Shown here: positions 31,704 to 39,020 of the stretch, one piece after another
How the letters are laid out: each line of letters starts with the position of its first letter
How positions within the stretch are numbered: the stretch's first letter is position 1
Assembly (NCBI GenBank): GCA_903789595.1
Contig: CAIFEZ010000030.1
Location: 1 to 39,020, forward strand
Reading direction: 5' to 3'
Length of the DNA stretch: 39,020 bases
Source: an uncultured eubacterium 1-6
GTDB taxonomy: Bacteria > Bacillota > Clostridia > Lachnospirales > Lachnospiraceae
Position numbers and translations under genes: made by a program
The notes under the pieces: model-generated
Seen by the model: only the letters and a program-made list of their open reading frames with translations
Database searches by the model: none
Told to the model about the DNA's origin: nothing

Positions 31704-32887
31704 GATGTCCATATTGTGGAGAACAAAATCCGGACACGGCGAGGCGGTGTTCCCGCTGCGGCAGGCGGCTGGATAAGGTTCGGGTAAAGAAAAGAGAACG
31801 CCAGCTTTTGCTCATGGGAATCATCCTGATTCTGGTGATCCTGGCAGCGGGAATCGGCGCGATGTTCGGCATATCGAAATTTCTTCAGGACGGGAAGGAC
31901 AGCAGTCCGCAGAAGGTCACGATCAATGCGACGCCGACGCCGGAGGAGGAATCGGTGAGCACGTCCTCTTCTTCGTCTTCCGTCTCCTCGACTTCAGAAC
32001 CGTCTGTGACACCGGCGGCAGAGGAGGACAAGGTCACGGCATCCATCGTGGATTCGAGCCGGCAGGCGCAGATTGATCTGCTCGGGTATTCGCAGGTGAC
32101 CGTGGCGAGCGCCGATGCCACTTCGACGATCTCACAGGCCGGCATCGACAATACGCCGCACGTACTGTACGACGGATCGAGGGACAGCAGCTGGCAGGAC
32201 GGAGTGGACGGACCGGGCATCGGCGAGAGCGTCACCTATCATCTGGATCAGGTGTACAAGATCCGTTTCCTGGTGCTTCGCCTCGGAAACTGGTACAGCT
32301 CGGACGACAATTACACCATGAACAACCGGCCGAAGACCATGACGTTCAAGATCGGCGACCAGAGCGTTCAGGTCACCTTCCCGGATGAGAAGAAGGAATT
32401 CTGCGTAGAGCTCTCAAAGGATGTCGATGCATCCGAGATCCAGATGATCATCGACGCGGTCTACTCCGGCAGCGCATACGACGATACCTGCATCAACGAG
32501 GTTGACGTCTACGGCGTTCCGACCGGGGAAGCCGCGGCAGACACCGGGACAGATACCGGTACCTCGGCAGGCACGGGAACGCAGGCATCCGGAGCTTCCG
32601 GAACAGGCGCGGATGCAGCCGCGTCCGGAACCGCAGGATCCGGAACGGACGGCACCGGAAGCACAGGAACAGCCGGGACTGCCGGCGGAACGGGAACCTA
32701 CGGCGGGGATACCTACGGCGGGACAGGAACCTACGGCGGGGATACCTACGGCGGAACAGGAACCTACGGATCGGATGCTTACGGCGGAACAGGAACCTAC
32801 GGCACAGATACCTACGGAGGAACGGACGGCAGCACATATGGCGGCGGCAATGCCGGCGGATACGGGAACGGTACATACGGCGGATAA
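31700..32887 (+). CDS. Zinc-ribbon membrane protein with sugar-binding-like domain and GTY repeats
   Basis: A 395-residue protein. Residues 3-20 form a zinc ribbon (CPYCGEQNPDTARRCSRC) inside the cell, and residues 36-60 a membrane helix (LLLMGIILILVILAAGIGAMF). Next comes a Ser/Thr linker, then at about 120-285 a beta-rich domain resembling the NADase-type glycan-binding / discoidin-like domain (HVLYDGSRDSSWQDGVDGPGIGE is its typical start). The last 100 residues are Gly/Thr/Tyr-rich, with about four 12-residue units around GTGTYGGDTYGG. The start overlaps the pfkB-type stop (ATGA). The layout suggests a cytoplasmic sensor knob coupled to a surface domain that touches glycans. It is the last gene of a three-gene operon. 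Confidence 0.8.
   Translation: MRCPYCGEQNPDTARRCSRCGRRLDKVRVKKRERQLLLMGIILILVILAAGIGAMFGISKFLQDGKDSSPQKVTINATPTPEEESVSTSSSSSSVSSTSEPSVTPAAEEDKVTASIVDSSRQAQIDLLGYSQVTVASADATSTISQAGIDNTPHVLYDGSRDSSWQDGVDGPGIGESVTYHLDQVYKIRFLVLRLGNWYSSDDNYTMNNRPKTMTFKIGDQSVQVTFPDEKKEFCVELSKDVDASEIQMIIDAVYSGSAYDDTCINEVDVYGVPTGEAAADTGTDTGTSAGTGTQASGASGTGADAAASGTAGSGTDGTGSTGTAGTAGGTGTYGGDTYGGTGTYGGDTYGGTGTYGSDAYGGTGTYGTDTYGGTDGSTYGGGNAGGYGNGTYGG
32692..32822 (+). repeat. 36-bp tandem repeat encoding GTY-rich units
   Basis: GGAACCTACGGCGGGGATAC recurs with a 36-base period about four times, giving 12-residue repeats in the tail of the zinc-ribbon protein. In-frame length variation is likely. Confidence 0.7.
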
Positions 32888-32915
32888 TTACAGCATATTA
32901 TATTGAAAAACCGCC

Positions 32916-32944
32916 TTCAATTCAGGCGGGATTCATGGTATGAT
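32916..32944 (+). promoter_or_regulatory. Putative promoter of the 79-residue protein gene
   Basis: TTCAAT (32916-32921), a 17-base spacer and TATGAT (32939-32944). The -35 lies inside a short hairpin (CCGCCT with AGGCGG, 32911-32929) that may mark the end of the preceding operon. Confidence 0.45.
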
Positions 32945-33051
32945 GGATCTTGTCCGAAGGACATCGGGTGTGAAGAATTCTGACCGGTTAACATCGGCAA
33001 GAGTTCATATATAACAATGCAGCAGAGAACAGGTATTGGAGGTGTACAGAA

Positions 33052-33291
33052 ATGAAACTGCAGAACATTAAGGATGTAAACGCATTTTTCAAGGTAATTG
33101 ACAATTGCAAGGGCCGCGTGGAGCTGGTTACCGCAGAGGGCGACAGACTGAACCTGAAATCAAAGCTCAGCCAGTATGTATCTCTTGCGAATATTTTCTC
33201 AAATGAGGCTTCCATTCCGGAGCTGGAGATCGTAGCTTCAGAGCCGGACGACATCAAGGCACTGATGGATTTCATGATCCAGGGCAATTGA
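33052..33291 (+). CDS. Small conserved protein ('polyA polymerase'-type Lachnospiraceae protein)
   Basis: A 79-residue soluble protein, MKLQNIKDVNAFFKVIDNCK... ending ...ALMDFMIQGN. It resembles a short protein that I recall as widespread in Lachnospiraceae and often mislabelled polyA polymerase; it has no nucleotidyltransferase motif. It contains a central VELVTAEGDRLNLKSKLSQYVSLANIF block. GGAGGTG precedes the ATG at proper spacing. It is a single gene between its own promoter and a strong terminator, which suggests steady expression. Function unknown. Confidence 0.75.
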   Translation: MKLQNIKDVNAFFKVIDNCKGRVELVTAEGDRLNLKSKLSQYVSLANIFSNEASIPELEIVASEPDDIKALMDFMIQGN

Positions 33292-33331
33292 TGAATATCA
33301 TAATCCGGGGCAACTGAATATGGATCACAGG

Positions 33332-33379
33332 AACCGCCTGGAGGATGCAGCAATGCATTTTCCCAGGCGGTTATTTTTT
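33332..33379 (+). terminator. Intrinsic terminator after the 79-residue protein gene
   Basis: AACCGCCTGG (33332-33341) pairs perfectly with CCAGGCGGTT (33363-33372) and is followed by ATTTTTT. Confidence 0.85.
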
Positions 33380-33437
33380 ATGGCTTTTCTTCTTTGACAG
33401 AGTTCATTTGATACGGTTCAAAAAAGATTTTTTGAAA

Positions 33438-33659
33438 ATGAACGGAAAAAATGAGGCTGCGTTTGAAGAAGAACAGATGATGCGAAGCGTGCAACGCCTG
33501 GAAGATATGCGGCTGGCGCAAAGTGATGTGATGCCGGTACACAGTGATGTTCCGTTTTATATATTTAACGTTTACAATTCTATTGTACAGATGAATACGG
33601 GCCAAAAGGAAATATTGGACATCCGATACGGATGCTCAGGCCAAACTTTCAGAAAATAA
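33438..33659 (+). CDS. Doubtful 73-residue ORF
   Basis: The frame starting MNGKNEAAFEEEQMMRSVQR is open to 33659 in an AT-rich stretch. No Shine-Dalgarno precedes it and no family is recognised. It may be the relic of a longer gene or chance. It is listed because nothing else explains 33400-33660. Confidence 0.2.
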   Translation: MNGKNEAAFEEEQMMRSVQRLEDMRLAQSDVMPVHSDVPFYIFNVYNSIVQMNTGQKEILDIRYGCSGQTFRK

Positions 33660-33800
33660 TCAGTGAAAGCAGATTAGTATTACCAATGTACAGACGAAAC
33701 TTAAATTGAGTTTAATTAATTCAGACACTTGTATATCTGAGAAAAAGGGGTTATATTAGTTTAAAAGCATATATTGGAAATATTATATTCGTGAAAGTAC

Positions 33801-33959
33801 TGAGGGTACTGTAGCTGAGAATGGAAGGGTACAGTGCCTGCGGCACCTGGAAATTACAGGAACTGCGCACCCTACACATCCAGGTATAAAGACATAACTG
33901 ATATCCGTAATCATTGGAGGATTGCTTTTCGAACAACGCAGGAAGGGCAATCTTTTTTT
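33801..33959 (+). promoter_or_regulatory. Structured leader with mutually exclusive stems and a terminator
   Basis: GGTACTGTA (33805-33813) can pair with TACAGTGCC (33830-33838). Alternatively 33826-33840 pairs with 33857-33873 in three short helices (AGGGT/ACCCT, CAGT/ACTG, CCTG/CAGG). The two folds share bases 33830-33838 and exclude each other. A terminator follows (stem 33918-33930 with 33942-33954, then a T tract to 33959). This is the architecture of a riboswitch or attenuator ahead of the surface-protein genes. It matches no riboswitch class I recognise. Confidence 0.5.
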
Positions 33960-33998
33960 GATATCCGCCACAAAAACGTTTTCGTAAAAATTACCGCA

Positions 33999-34050
33999 GT
34001 TTCGGAATACCGAAACGCACCAGGCACCAGGCACCAGGCGTCGGGCGGAG
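33999..34050 (+). repeat. Hairpin followed by a heptamer tandem repeat
   Basis: GTTTCGG-AATA-CCGAAAC (33997-34014, approximate) is a perfect 7-bp hairpin. Three exact GCACCAG units and a fourth degenerate GCGTCGG unit follow at about 34016-34043. The array is about 60 bases before the start of the surface protein gene at 34107. Confidence 0.7.
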
Positions 34051-34106
34051 GGATAAACAGGGATTGTAATTTCGTTCAGGCACTGACAGGGAAGGGAGAG
34101 AGATAG

Positions 34107-35987
34107 ATGAAAGAGAAGAAGAGCTACAGAAAGCTGTTGATGAAGGCTTCTGCACTTGTGTTGTCGGCATTTATGCTGACTGCGGCGGCGCCGCCGGTGT
34201 GGGCGGACGAGACGCAGGAGAACGCGGTGGTATCGGGTTCCGCGGAGAACACAACTGTGAAAAGCAATACGGAAACTGATGCGAGTACCGATTCGAATGC
34301 CGAGAACGGAACATTTACCATCACATTCAAGGATGTCAACGGCAATGTTCTGGAGGAATTCACCACATCAAAACATGATACCTGGGGACCTTCCGGCGAT
34401 ATCTCCGTGCGGTCTACCTTCTATAAGAATGGAAAAGATTACGATATCGTGAGCGGACCGAATGGGACATCGCTCAATGCGGCATCGGACAGTATGCAGG
34501 TTTCCTACAAAGCACCTGTGACAGGAAATATGGTCTTTACCTATCAGGAGCATACGGGTACAGCAACTTCGGATAAGACCTACAAGTGCATGACGGAGGA
34601 TGGCTCGCTTCTGTATATCTTCACCGGCTCTGAGGACAAGATTCCGGAGACGCTGGCGCCGGGAAGCAAGCTGTATACCAGATCATCAAAGAAGAATGAC
34701 AGTGCGGATGAATCGGTTGTGAACGTCTACTACACCCTGACGAAGGATACCGACACACGTTATCCGGTCACCGTCAATTATGTGAACGAGGACGACGGCA
34801 GCACCATTACCTCGAGAACCTTCTATGTAAATGACAAGAAGCATACCTTCGAGGCTCCGAGAGCTTTCTCCGTGACAGAGAATGGGAAAACCGTGAACTA
34901 TAAGGCGGTGGATAACACCAGCATTACACACGAGGTTTCCGATACAGCCAGAACCTACACCATCCGTTATAAGAAGGTAACGGCAGATTCGGGCGAGAAG
35001 TACAGCTGGTACGTGCTTCTGTACAACTCCGAGACAAATCGCTGCATTGATTCGAAGGTCATTGACATCAAACCGGGCGAGGAAGGAACGTTCACTCCGG
35101 ATAAGACCATCACGGTGAACGGATCCACCTACACGATCAACAAGGCGTTTGATAAGCAGTTCACCCATTCCTACGACGACAGCAATCATACGATCTATGT
35201 CTACTATGATCCGGAAGGATACAGCAATTCCTCCGAGATCCAGACAAGGGATATCAATATCCAGTATGTAAATATCGCGAACGGAAATGTGATCCAGAGC
35301 CGGACGCAGACCGTGACGTCTGAGGGCGACACGAGAATCGATTTTCCGGACAGCCTTGATATTGATGGCATACATTATCTCCGGGTAGCCGGTCAGGTAG
35401 CGTATGTAGATCATAATTTTTATTCGCCGAAAGAGACCTACACCGTTTATTACTACGATGAGAACAACACCGCGTTCCAGAAGGTGGTCATCACAAGAGA
35501 GGAAGTTCAGGAGGTGACCGTTACGGACGGCGGAACGACGTATCGGGTCATTCCGGGAATTACAAGAACTGTTATGTTGAATACGGATACCGGAGTCAGT
35601 ACGGTTCTGTCGACAAATGATTCTACCGGTGCGGCGATCGCTCCGGTTGCTCCGGGAAGCGTATCGAATGGAACCGGGGATACCGGAAACGGTACAGAAG
35701 CAAATGCGGAAAACGGAAATGAAGCATCGAGTGAAGCTTCTTCCGACGCAAATGCAGGAACAGATAATAATACAGCAGGAACCGGGAATGATTCCGGTGA
35801 TGTTTCCATTGATGGTGTCCAGGCCGATGAGATCCAGACCCCTGAGAGCAATATCAAGCTGAATTCCGACAAGGACAAGAATTCCACAAGGAACCTTGTC
35901 ATCATGGTGGTCAGCCTGGCGGCTCTTGCGGTCTGCGCAGTCATCGCGGTTCTGCTTGTACGCAGAAGAAAAGCCCTGAAACACTGA
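34107..35987 (+). CDS. Secreted MucBP-like surface protein with C-terminal membrane anchor
   Basis: A 626-residue exported protein. The signal peptide covers residues 1-33 (KLLMKASALVLSAFMLTAAAPPVWA). A Ser/Thr/Asn-rich region follows, then several related beta modules of which YPVTVNYVNEDDGSTITSRTF (read in two blocks) resembles MucBP repeats; later INIQYVNIANGNVIQSR is similar. A Gly/Asn/Ala linker precedes a C-terminal helix (about 597-618) and the positive tail RRRKALKH. No LPXTG-type motif stands before the helix, so it should remain membrane-anchored instead of sortase-linked. GGGAGAGAG precedes the ATG. The larger adhesin begins 27 bases after its stop, so the two share a transcript, probably under the leader at 33801-33959. 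Confidence 0.8.
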   Translation: MKEKKSYRKLLMKASALVLSAFMLTAAAPPVWADETQENAVVSGSAENTTVKSNTETDASTDSNAENGTFTITFKDVNGNVLEEFTTSKHDTWGPSGDISVRSTFYKNGKDYDIVSGPNGTSLNAASDSMQVSYKAPVTGNMVFTYQEHTGTATSDKTYKCMTEDGSLLYIFTGSEDKIPETLAPGSKLYTRSSKKNDSADESVVNVYYTLTKDTDTRYPVTVNYVNEDDGSTITSRTFYVNDKKHTFEAPRAFSVTENGKTVNYKAVDNTSITHEVSDTARTYTIRYKKVTADSGEKYSWYVLLYNSETNRCIDSKVIDIKPGEEGTFTPDKTITVNGSTYTINKAFDKQFTHSYDDSNHTIYVYYDPEGYSNSSEIQTRDINIQYVNIANGNVIQSRTQTVTSEGDTRIDFPDSLDIDGIHYLRVAGQVAYVDHNFYSPKETYTVYYYDENNTAFQKVVITREEVQEVTVTDGGTTYRVIPGITRTVMLNTDTGVSTVLSTNDSTGAAIAPVAPGSVSNGTGDTGNGTEANAENGNEASSEASSDANAGTDNNTAGTGNDSGDVSIDGVQADEIQTPESNIKLNSDKDKNSTRNLVIMVVSLAALAVCAVIAVLLVRRRKALKH

Positions 35988-36014
35988 CGGTACTTTGTGG
36001 GAGGAGAGAGAACG

Positions 36015-39000
36015 ATGAAGAACAAGAATACATTCCGAAAATGGATGGCGCTGTTTCTTTCCATATCCATGGTGGCGGCCAGCGGTATCACATCAAATGT
36101 GAGACTCCGCGCCGCGGAGGATACGCCGGTACAGGAAACAACTGCCGAGGGAACAACAAATGAAGATGCCAATGCTTCTGCTTCGGAAAATGCGGGAGAA
36201 ACGACCGTATCAAATGTGGAGCAGAACGATACCACCAGAACCGAGGAGATCGGCCTGAACGGTACCGAACAGGCAGCGGAGGAAAGTGCGGCTCCATCTG
36301 AGGGCGAAAATACGGAAACCGCAGCAGACGCTGAGCAGGCGGCTGCTCCGGAAACGGCTTCCGGGTCCGAGAACAAGGAAACAGCGGCGGATTCTACCGC
36401 ATCCTCTTCCGTATCCTCATCTTCTGAGGAGAAAGACAAGAATCTCACCGCATCGGAGCAGATCGACGAAGCCCGCAAGGACGCGACGAAGAGAGAATAT
36501 TCCTATGAGGATGATCTGGTAAGCGTAACTGCGACGCTCGATGACGCAAAAGCGGTTCCGGATAATGCAGAATTCCGCGTGACCCCGGTTACAAAGGACA
36601 GCACGGATTACAACTACGATGCGTACATGAACGCTCTGAACGACGACGCCGCAGCATCGTCTGATTCTGATACAGAAAAACAGTACACCGACGAGAATAC
36701 CCTTCTGTACGATATGGCCTTCATCTATCCGGTGGAAGAAAAAGATGAAGACGGCAATGTAACGCAGAAGGAAGTAGAAGTACAGCCGGCAGAAGGGGCA
36801 GTCAAGATCAGCGTGAACTTCAAGAAAGATCAGCTGACCAATAGCCTCGATGCGGAAAAAAATTCTGATGTCGAGATCAAACACCTGCCCCTGACGGAAG
36901 CAGTGAAGGAAAGCACGGATACGACGGCTGAGGCTACCAATATCAGTGCAGAAGATGTCAAGGTTGAGGGTGTCAAGAATGCGGATGTATCTGTAGGAAG
37001 CCAAAAGGCAGAGTTCAAGGTAGATTCGTTTTCTGTGTTTTCACTATATAGATGTGATAAGACAACTAATTGGCAGACGATTAGTGTCCCGCAGAAAAAT
37101 TATTGGCCAGGTTCTAACGATGTATCCATATCAGATATCACCAGTCACCTTGGGGGATTGTTGAATTACGCTGTAGTGGCAAATGATTTGCAGACAAATG
37201 ATCATATTGAAGGAAATGCAAGAGTAGGACAACTTTCTACGACAACTGCTAATCTGCCACTAAATGCAGCAAAAAATTTCACACATAATACGATATATGA
37301 TTCCATTACGGTTTCTAAACAGGTGCAGAGTAACGATGAAAATAAGAGTGGAAGATTTAGTTTTGAAACTGTAGATATTGAGGGAAATGTTTATGACAAG
37401 TTTTCTATTACTACGGATAGCAGTGGAGTCGGTAGCATAGTATTAACAAAAAGTACTGCTTCAAATACTTTTAATGCTCTAGAAAATGCGAAGTCGATTC
37501 AGGTTTATGAACTATCAGGAAATGATATTGTTAAAAATGGGGAAAAGAACGGTGACTTTACGGTTTCTTATTCCTATGACTCTAATACGAAGACAAGTAT
37601 TGAAAATGGTGGCGGTATGGAAAATGCTATTGGGCATTTTAACATTACCGACAATAGTCAAAAACAGGTTGCATTAACTGGGATATCTGAGAGCGGAAAA
37701 GAAGCTTCTATTTTAATAGGAGATTCATTTAAAGAAGAGGGGGAGGATGTGATTTTTGATAACGTTCCATTGAAGGTGCAATCTGCAAAGGGTGCGTTTA
37801 CATATACCCCTGGGCTTAGAAATACGATAGCTTCAGAAATAGCGCAGGCAGGATCGTATTCCAGTACGCTTCCAAACGGTAAAAATGGTCCTTTAGCAGG
37901 AAACGGAGTGAGCGTAATTAATCTGACTTCCACGACTGGGGATTATAAAAATGATTTAAAAGCTGCTGGATTTGATATTTATAATAATAATGGTTTCATT
38001 ACACAATTAGGAGACGGGTATCTTCTGGTAAATATTGATGCGACAGGTTACAATTCATATGCGATGAATACGCAGGATCTGAAAATTGATGGAACCTCAT
38101 TACAAGATAACTGGTCGCCCTATGCAGGAAGAATCATTTATAACTTTGTTCAAAAAAATGGCAATACATATACGCCATATACTGGAACTGTAAGCATTAA
38201 TGGCTTTACTACAGGCCAGATATTAGCGCCAGATGCAACCGTAGATCAAAGCGGAGGAATGTTGATTGGTGGTGTAATAGCTAATGTTGTAAAACATGGT
38301 GGGCAAGAAATACATAAAAAACCAATTGGTATTCGGGAGCACCGTTCGATTTCAGTTAATGTTACCAATTCGAAAGATTCGGTAACGAAGAATTTGAGTG
38401 CAACCAAGGCTTTTTCTAGTGGAAATTGGCCTGATGGAGCAATATTTAAAATAAAGCTTAGTGCCATTTCAAATGCTCCTATGCCAGAAAATAAGCAGGG
38501 AGGATCTGTAACAAAAGAGGCGACAAAAGATCATCCGAGTGTTAATTTCGGAAACATCACTTATACTGCACCGGGTACTTATAACTATAATATTAATGAA
38601 ATAATCCCGGATGAAGCAGCTAAGAACAATAATACAGCAAATGGTGTTACATATGATTCAAAGACATATGAGGCAATTGTTACAGTCACAACTAAGGATG
38701 GAAAGCTTTCGGCAAGTGCAAAGTATAAAAATGGGGATGAATACTCTGATAGTTTGACAATTAGTAACAGCTATTCAGCGAACGGAGATATCACACTCGA
38801 TGTCACGAAGAAACTGATGAATCGTGACTTTAAGGATGGTGATAACTGGACGTTTACACTGGCAGGAACGGATAAGGCTTATAAGGATCCGATGCCGGCA
38901 GAAAACGGAAATGCCATCACGGCGGATGCGACAAGCGGAAACAGCAAGACGTATCAGTTCGGAACGATCAGCTATAAGCTGGCGGACCTTGGCGGAAATA

Positions 39001-39020
39001 AGAGCCGTGACTTCCATTAC
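36015..39020 (+). CDS. Large surface adhesin with pilin-type isopeptide modules (right end cut by window)
   Basis: The frame from ATG 36015 stays open through the last base, 1002 codons so far, with no stop. A signal peptide covers about residues 1-35 (WMALFLSISMVAASGITSNVRLRA, read in blocks). An acidic Ala/Glu/Thr/Ser linker runs to about 160, followed by a globular region to about 340. From about 775, HRSISVNVTNSKDSVTKNL begins a streptococcal-pilin-type isopeptide linkage module, and a second module starts near 917 (NGDITLDVTKKLMNRDF). These modules form internal Lys-Asn bonds in pilins and adhesins. The middle third (about 37040-38765) is strikingly AT-rich and uses AT-ending codons, unlike both ends. 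GGAGGAGAG precedes the ATG. The C-terminal sorting signal, if any, lies outside the window; no sortase is seen here. Confidence 0.85.
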   Translation, partial: MKNKNTFRKWMALFLSISMVAASGITSNVRLRAAEDTPVQETTAEGTTNEDANASASENAGETTVSNVEQNDTTRTEEIGLNGTEQAAEESAAPSEGENTETAADAEQAAAPETASGSENKETAADSTASSSVSSSSEEKDKNLTASEQIDEARKDATKREYSYEDDLVSVTATLDDAKAVPDNAEFRVTPVTKDSTDYNYDAYMNALNDDAAASSDSDTEKQYTDENTLLYDMAFIYPVEEKDEDGNVTQKEVEVQPAEGAVKISVNFKKDQLTNSLDAEKNSDVEIKHLPLTEAVKESTDTTAEATNISAEDVKVEGVKNADVSVGSQKAEFKVDSFSVFSLYRCDKTTNWQTISVPQKNYWPGSNDVSISDITSHLGGLLNYAVVANDLQTNDHIEGNARVGQLSTTTANLPLNAAKNFTHNTIYDSITVSKQVQSNDENKSGRFSFETVDIEGNVYDKFSITTDSSGVGSIVLTKSTASNTFNALENAKSIQVYELSGNDIVKNGEKNGDFTVSYSYDSNTKTSIENGGGMENAIGHFNITDNSQKQVALTGISESGKEASILIGDSFKEEGEDVIFDNVPLKVQSAKGAFTYTPGLRNTIASEIAQAGSYSSTLPNGKNGPLAGNGVSVINLTSTTGDYKNDLKAAGFDIYNNNGFITQLGDGYLLVNIDATGYNSYAMNTQDLKIDGTSLQDNWSPYAGRIIYNFVQKNGNTYTPYTGTVSINGFTTGQILAPDATVDQSGGMLIGGVIANVVKHGGQEIHKKPIGIREHRSISVNVTNSKDSVTKNLSATKAFSSGNWPDGAIFKIKLSAISNAPMPENKQGGSVTKEATKDHPSVNFGNITYTAPGTYNYNINEIIPDEAAKNNNTANGVTYDSKTYEAIVTVTTKDGKLSASAKYKNGDEYSDSLTISNSYSANGDITLDVTKKLMNRDFKDGDNWTFTLAGTDKAYKDPMPAENGNAITADATSGNSKTYQFGTISYKLADLGGNKSRDFHY

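Noticed and set aside
33801-33880. TPP, c-di-GMP-I, cobalamin or T-box riboswitch
   Set aside because: None of their conserved core strings is present; CTGAGA alone is not enough for TPP, and no T-box GGTGG core is seen.
33834-34106. 90-residue plus-strand frame upstream of the surface protein
   Set aside because: It crosses the structured leader, the terminator and the heptamer repeat, and lacks a ribosome binding site.

Overview
The window looks like a chromosomal segment of a Gram-positive anaerobe of the class Clostridia (Bacillota), most likely a Lachnospiraceae member. The reasons are the strong AGGAGG-type ribosome binding sites, a type III glutamine synthetase (GlnN), a small protein of the type Lachnospiraceae genomes often mislabel 'polyA polymerase', a phosphosugar mutase of the clostridial kind, and surface proteins with pilin-type isopeptide modules. 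Housekeeping genes are moderately GC-rich. Parts of the right end and several intergenic stretches are clearly AT-richer. No rRNA, tRNA, CRISPR array, transposase, integrase or phage gene was seen. All functional names rest on motifs and family resemblance read by eye.

Layout. 1-695: a promoter, two intrinsic terminators and two foldback repeats ahead of an NhaC-type Na+/H+ antiporter (696-2048). 2348-4592: a cytidylate-kinase-like protein followed closely by a YtcJ-type amidohydrolase. 4768-5568 (minus): a LuxR-type regulator, divergent from a putrescine catabolism pair, putrescine aminotransferase (6051-7415) and an aminoaldehyde dehydrogenase (7596-9080). 9081-9799: a repeat-rich spacer ending in a terminator-containing leader, then glnN (9800-11920), a possible 54-residue protein, gltB and gltD (12396-18475), a second copy of the glnN-type leader, and asnB (18737-20323). 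20606-23636: a phosphodiesterase/alkaline-phosphatase-fold protein and a PucR/CdaR-type regulator. 23859-26318 (minus): a secreted C39-like lipoprotein, a 51-residue membrane peptide and a small membrane protein. 26956-28638: phosphoglucomutase. 28684-29067 (minus): a truncated ATPase relic. 29313-32887: an omega-amidase-like nitrilase, then three overlapping genes (unknown, PfkB kinase, zinc-ribbon membrane protein). 33052-33291: small conserved protein. 34107-39020: two adjacent surface proteins; the second runs off the right edge.

How it works together. The left half is dominated by nitrogen flow. Putrescine would be oxidised to 4-aminobutanal and 4-aminobutyrate by the aminotransferase/dehydrogenase pair. 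Ammonia is assimilated by GlnN and GltBD, and glutamine nitrogen is passed to asparagine by AsnB. An omega-amidase-like enzyme lies further right. nhaC, patA, glnN and asnB each have a strong intrinsic terminator between a promoter-like sequence and the gene, which suggests control by premature termination; the glnN and asnB leaders are near-identical. That shared attenuator is the best candidate here for an undescribed regulatory system.

The second candidate lies at the right end. The surface-protein pair is preceded by a leader with two mutually exclusive stems, a terminator and a heptamer tandem repeat. The large adhesin itself is a mosaic: its AT-rich middle is bounded by GC-rich ends, and one boundary falls on a module junction.
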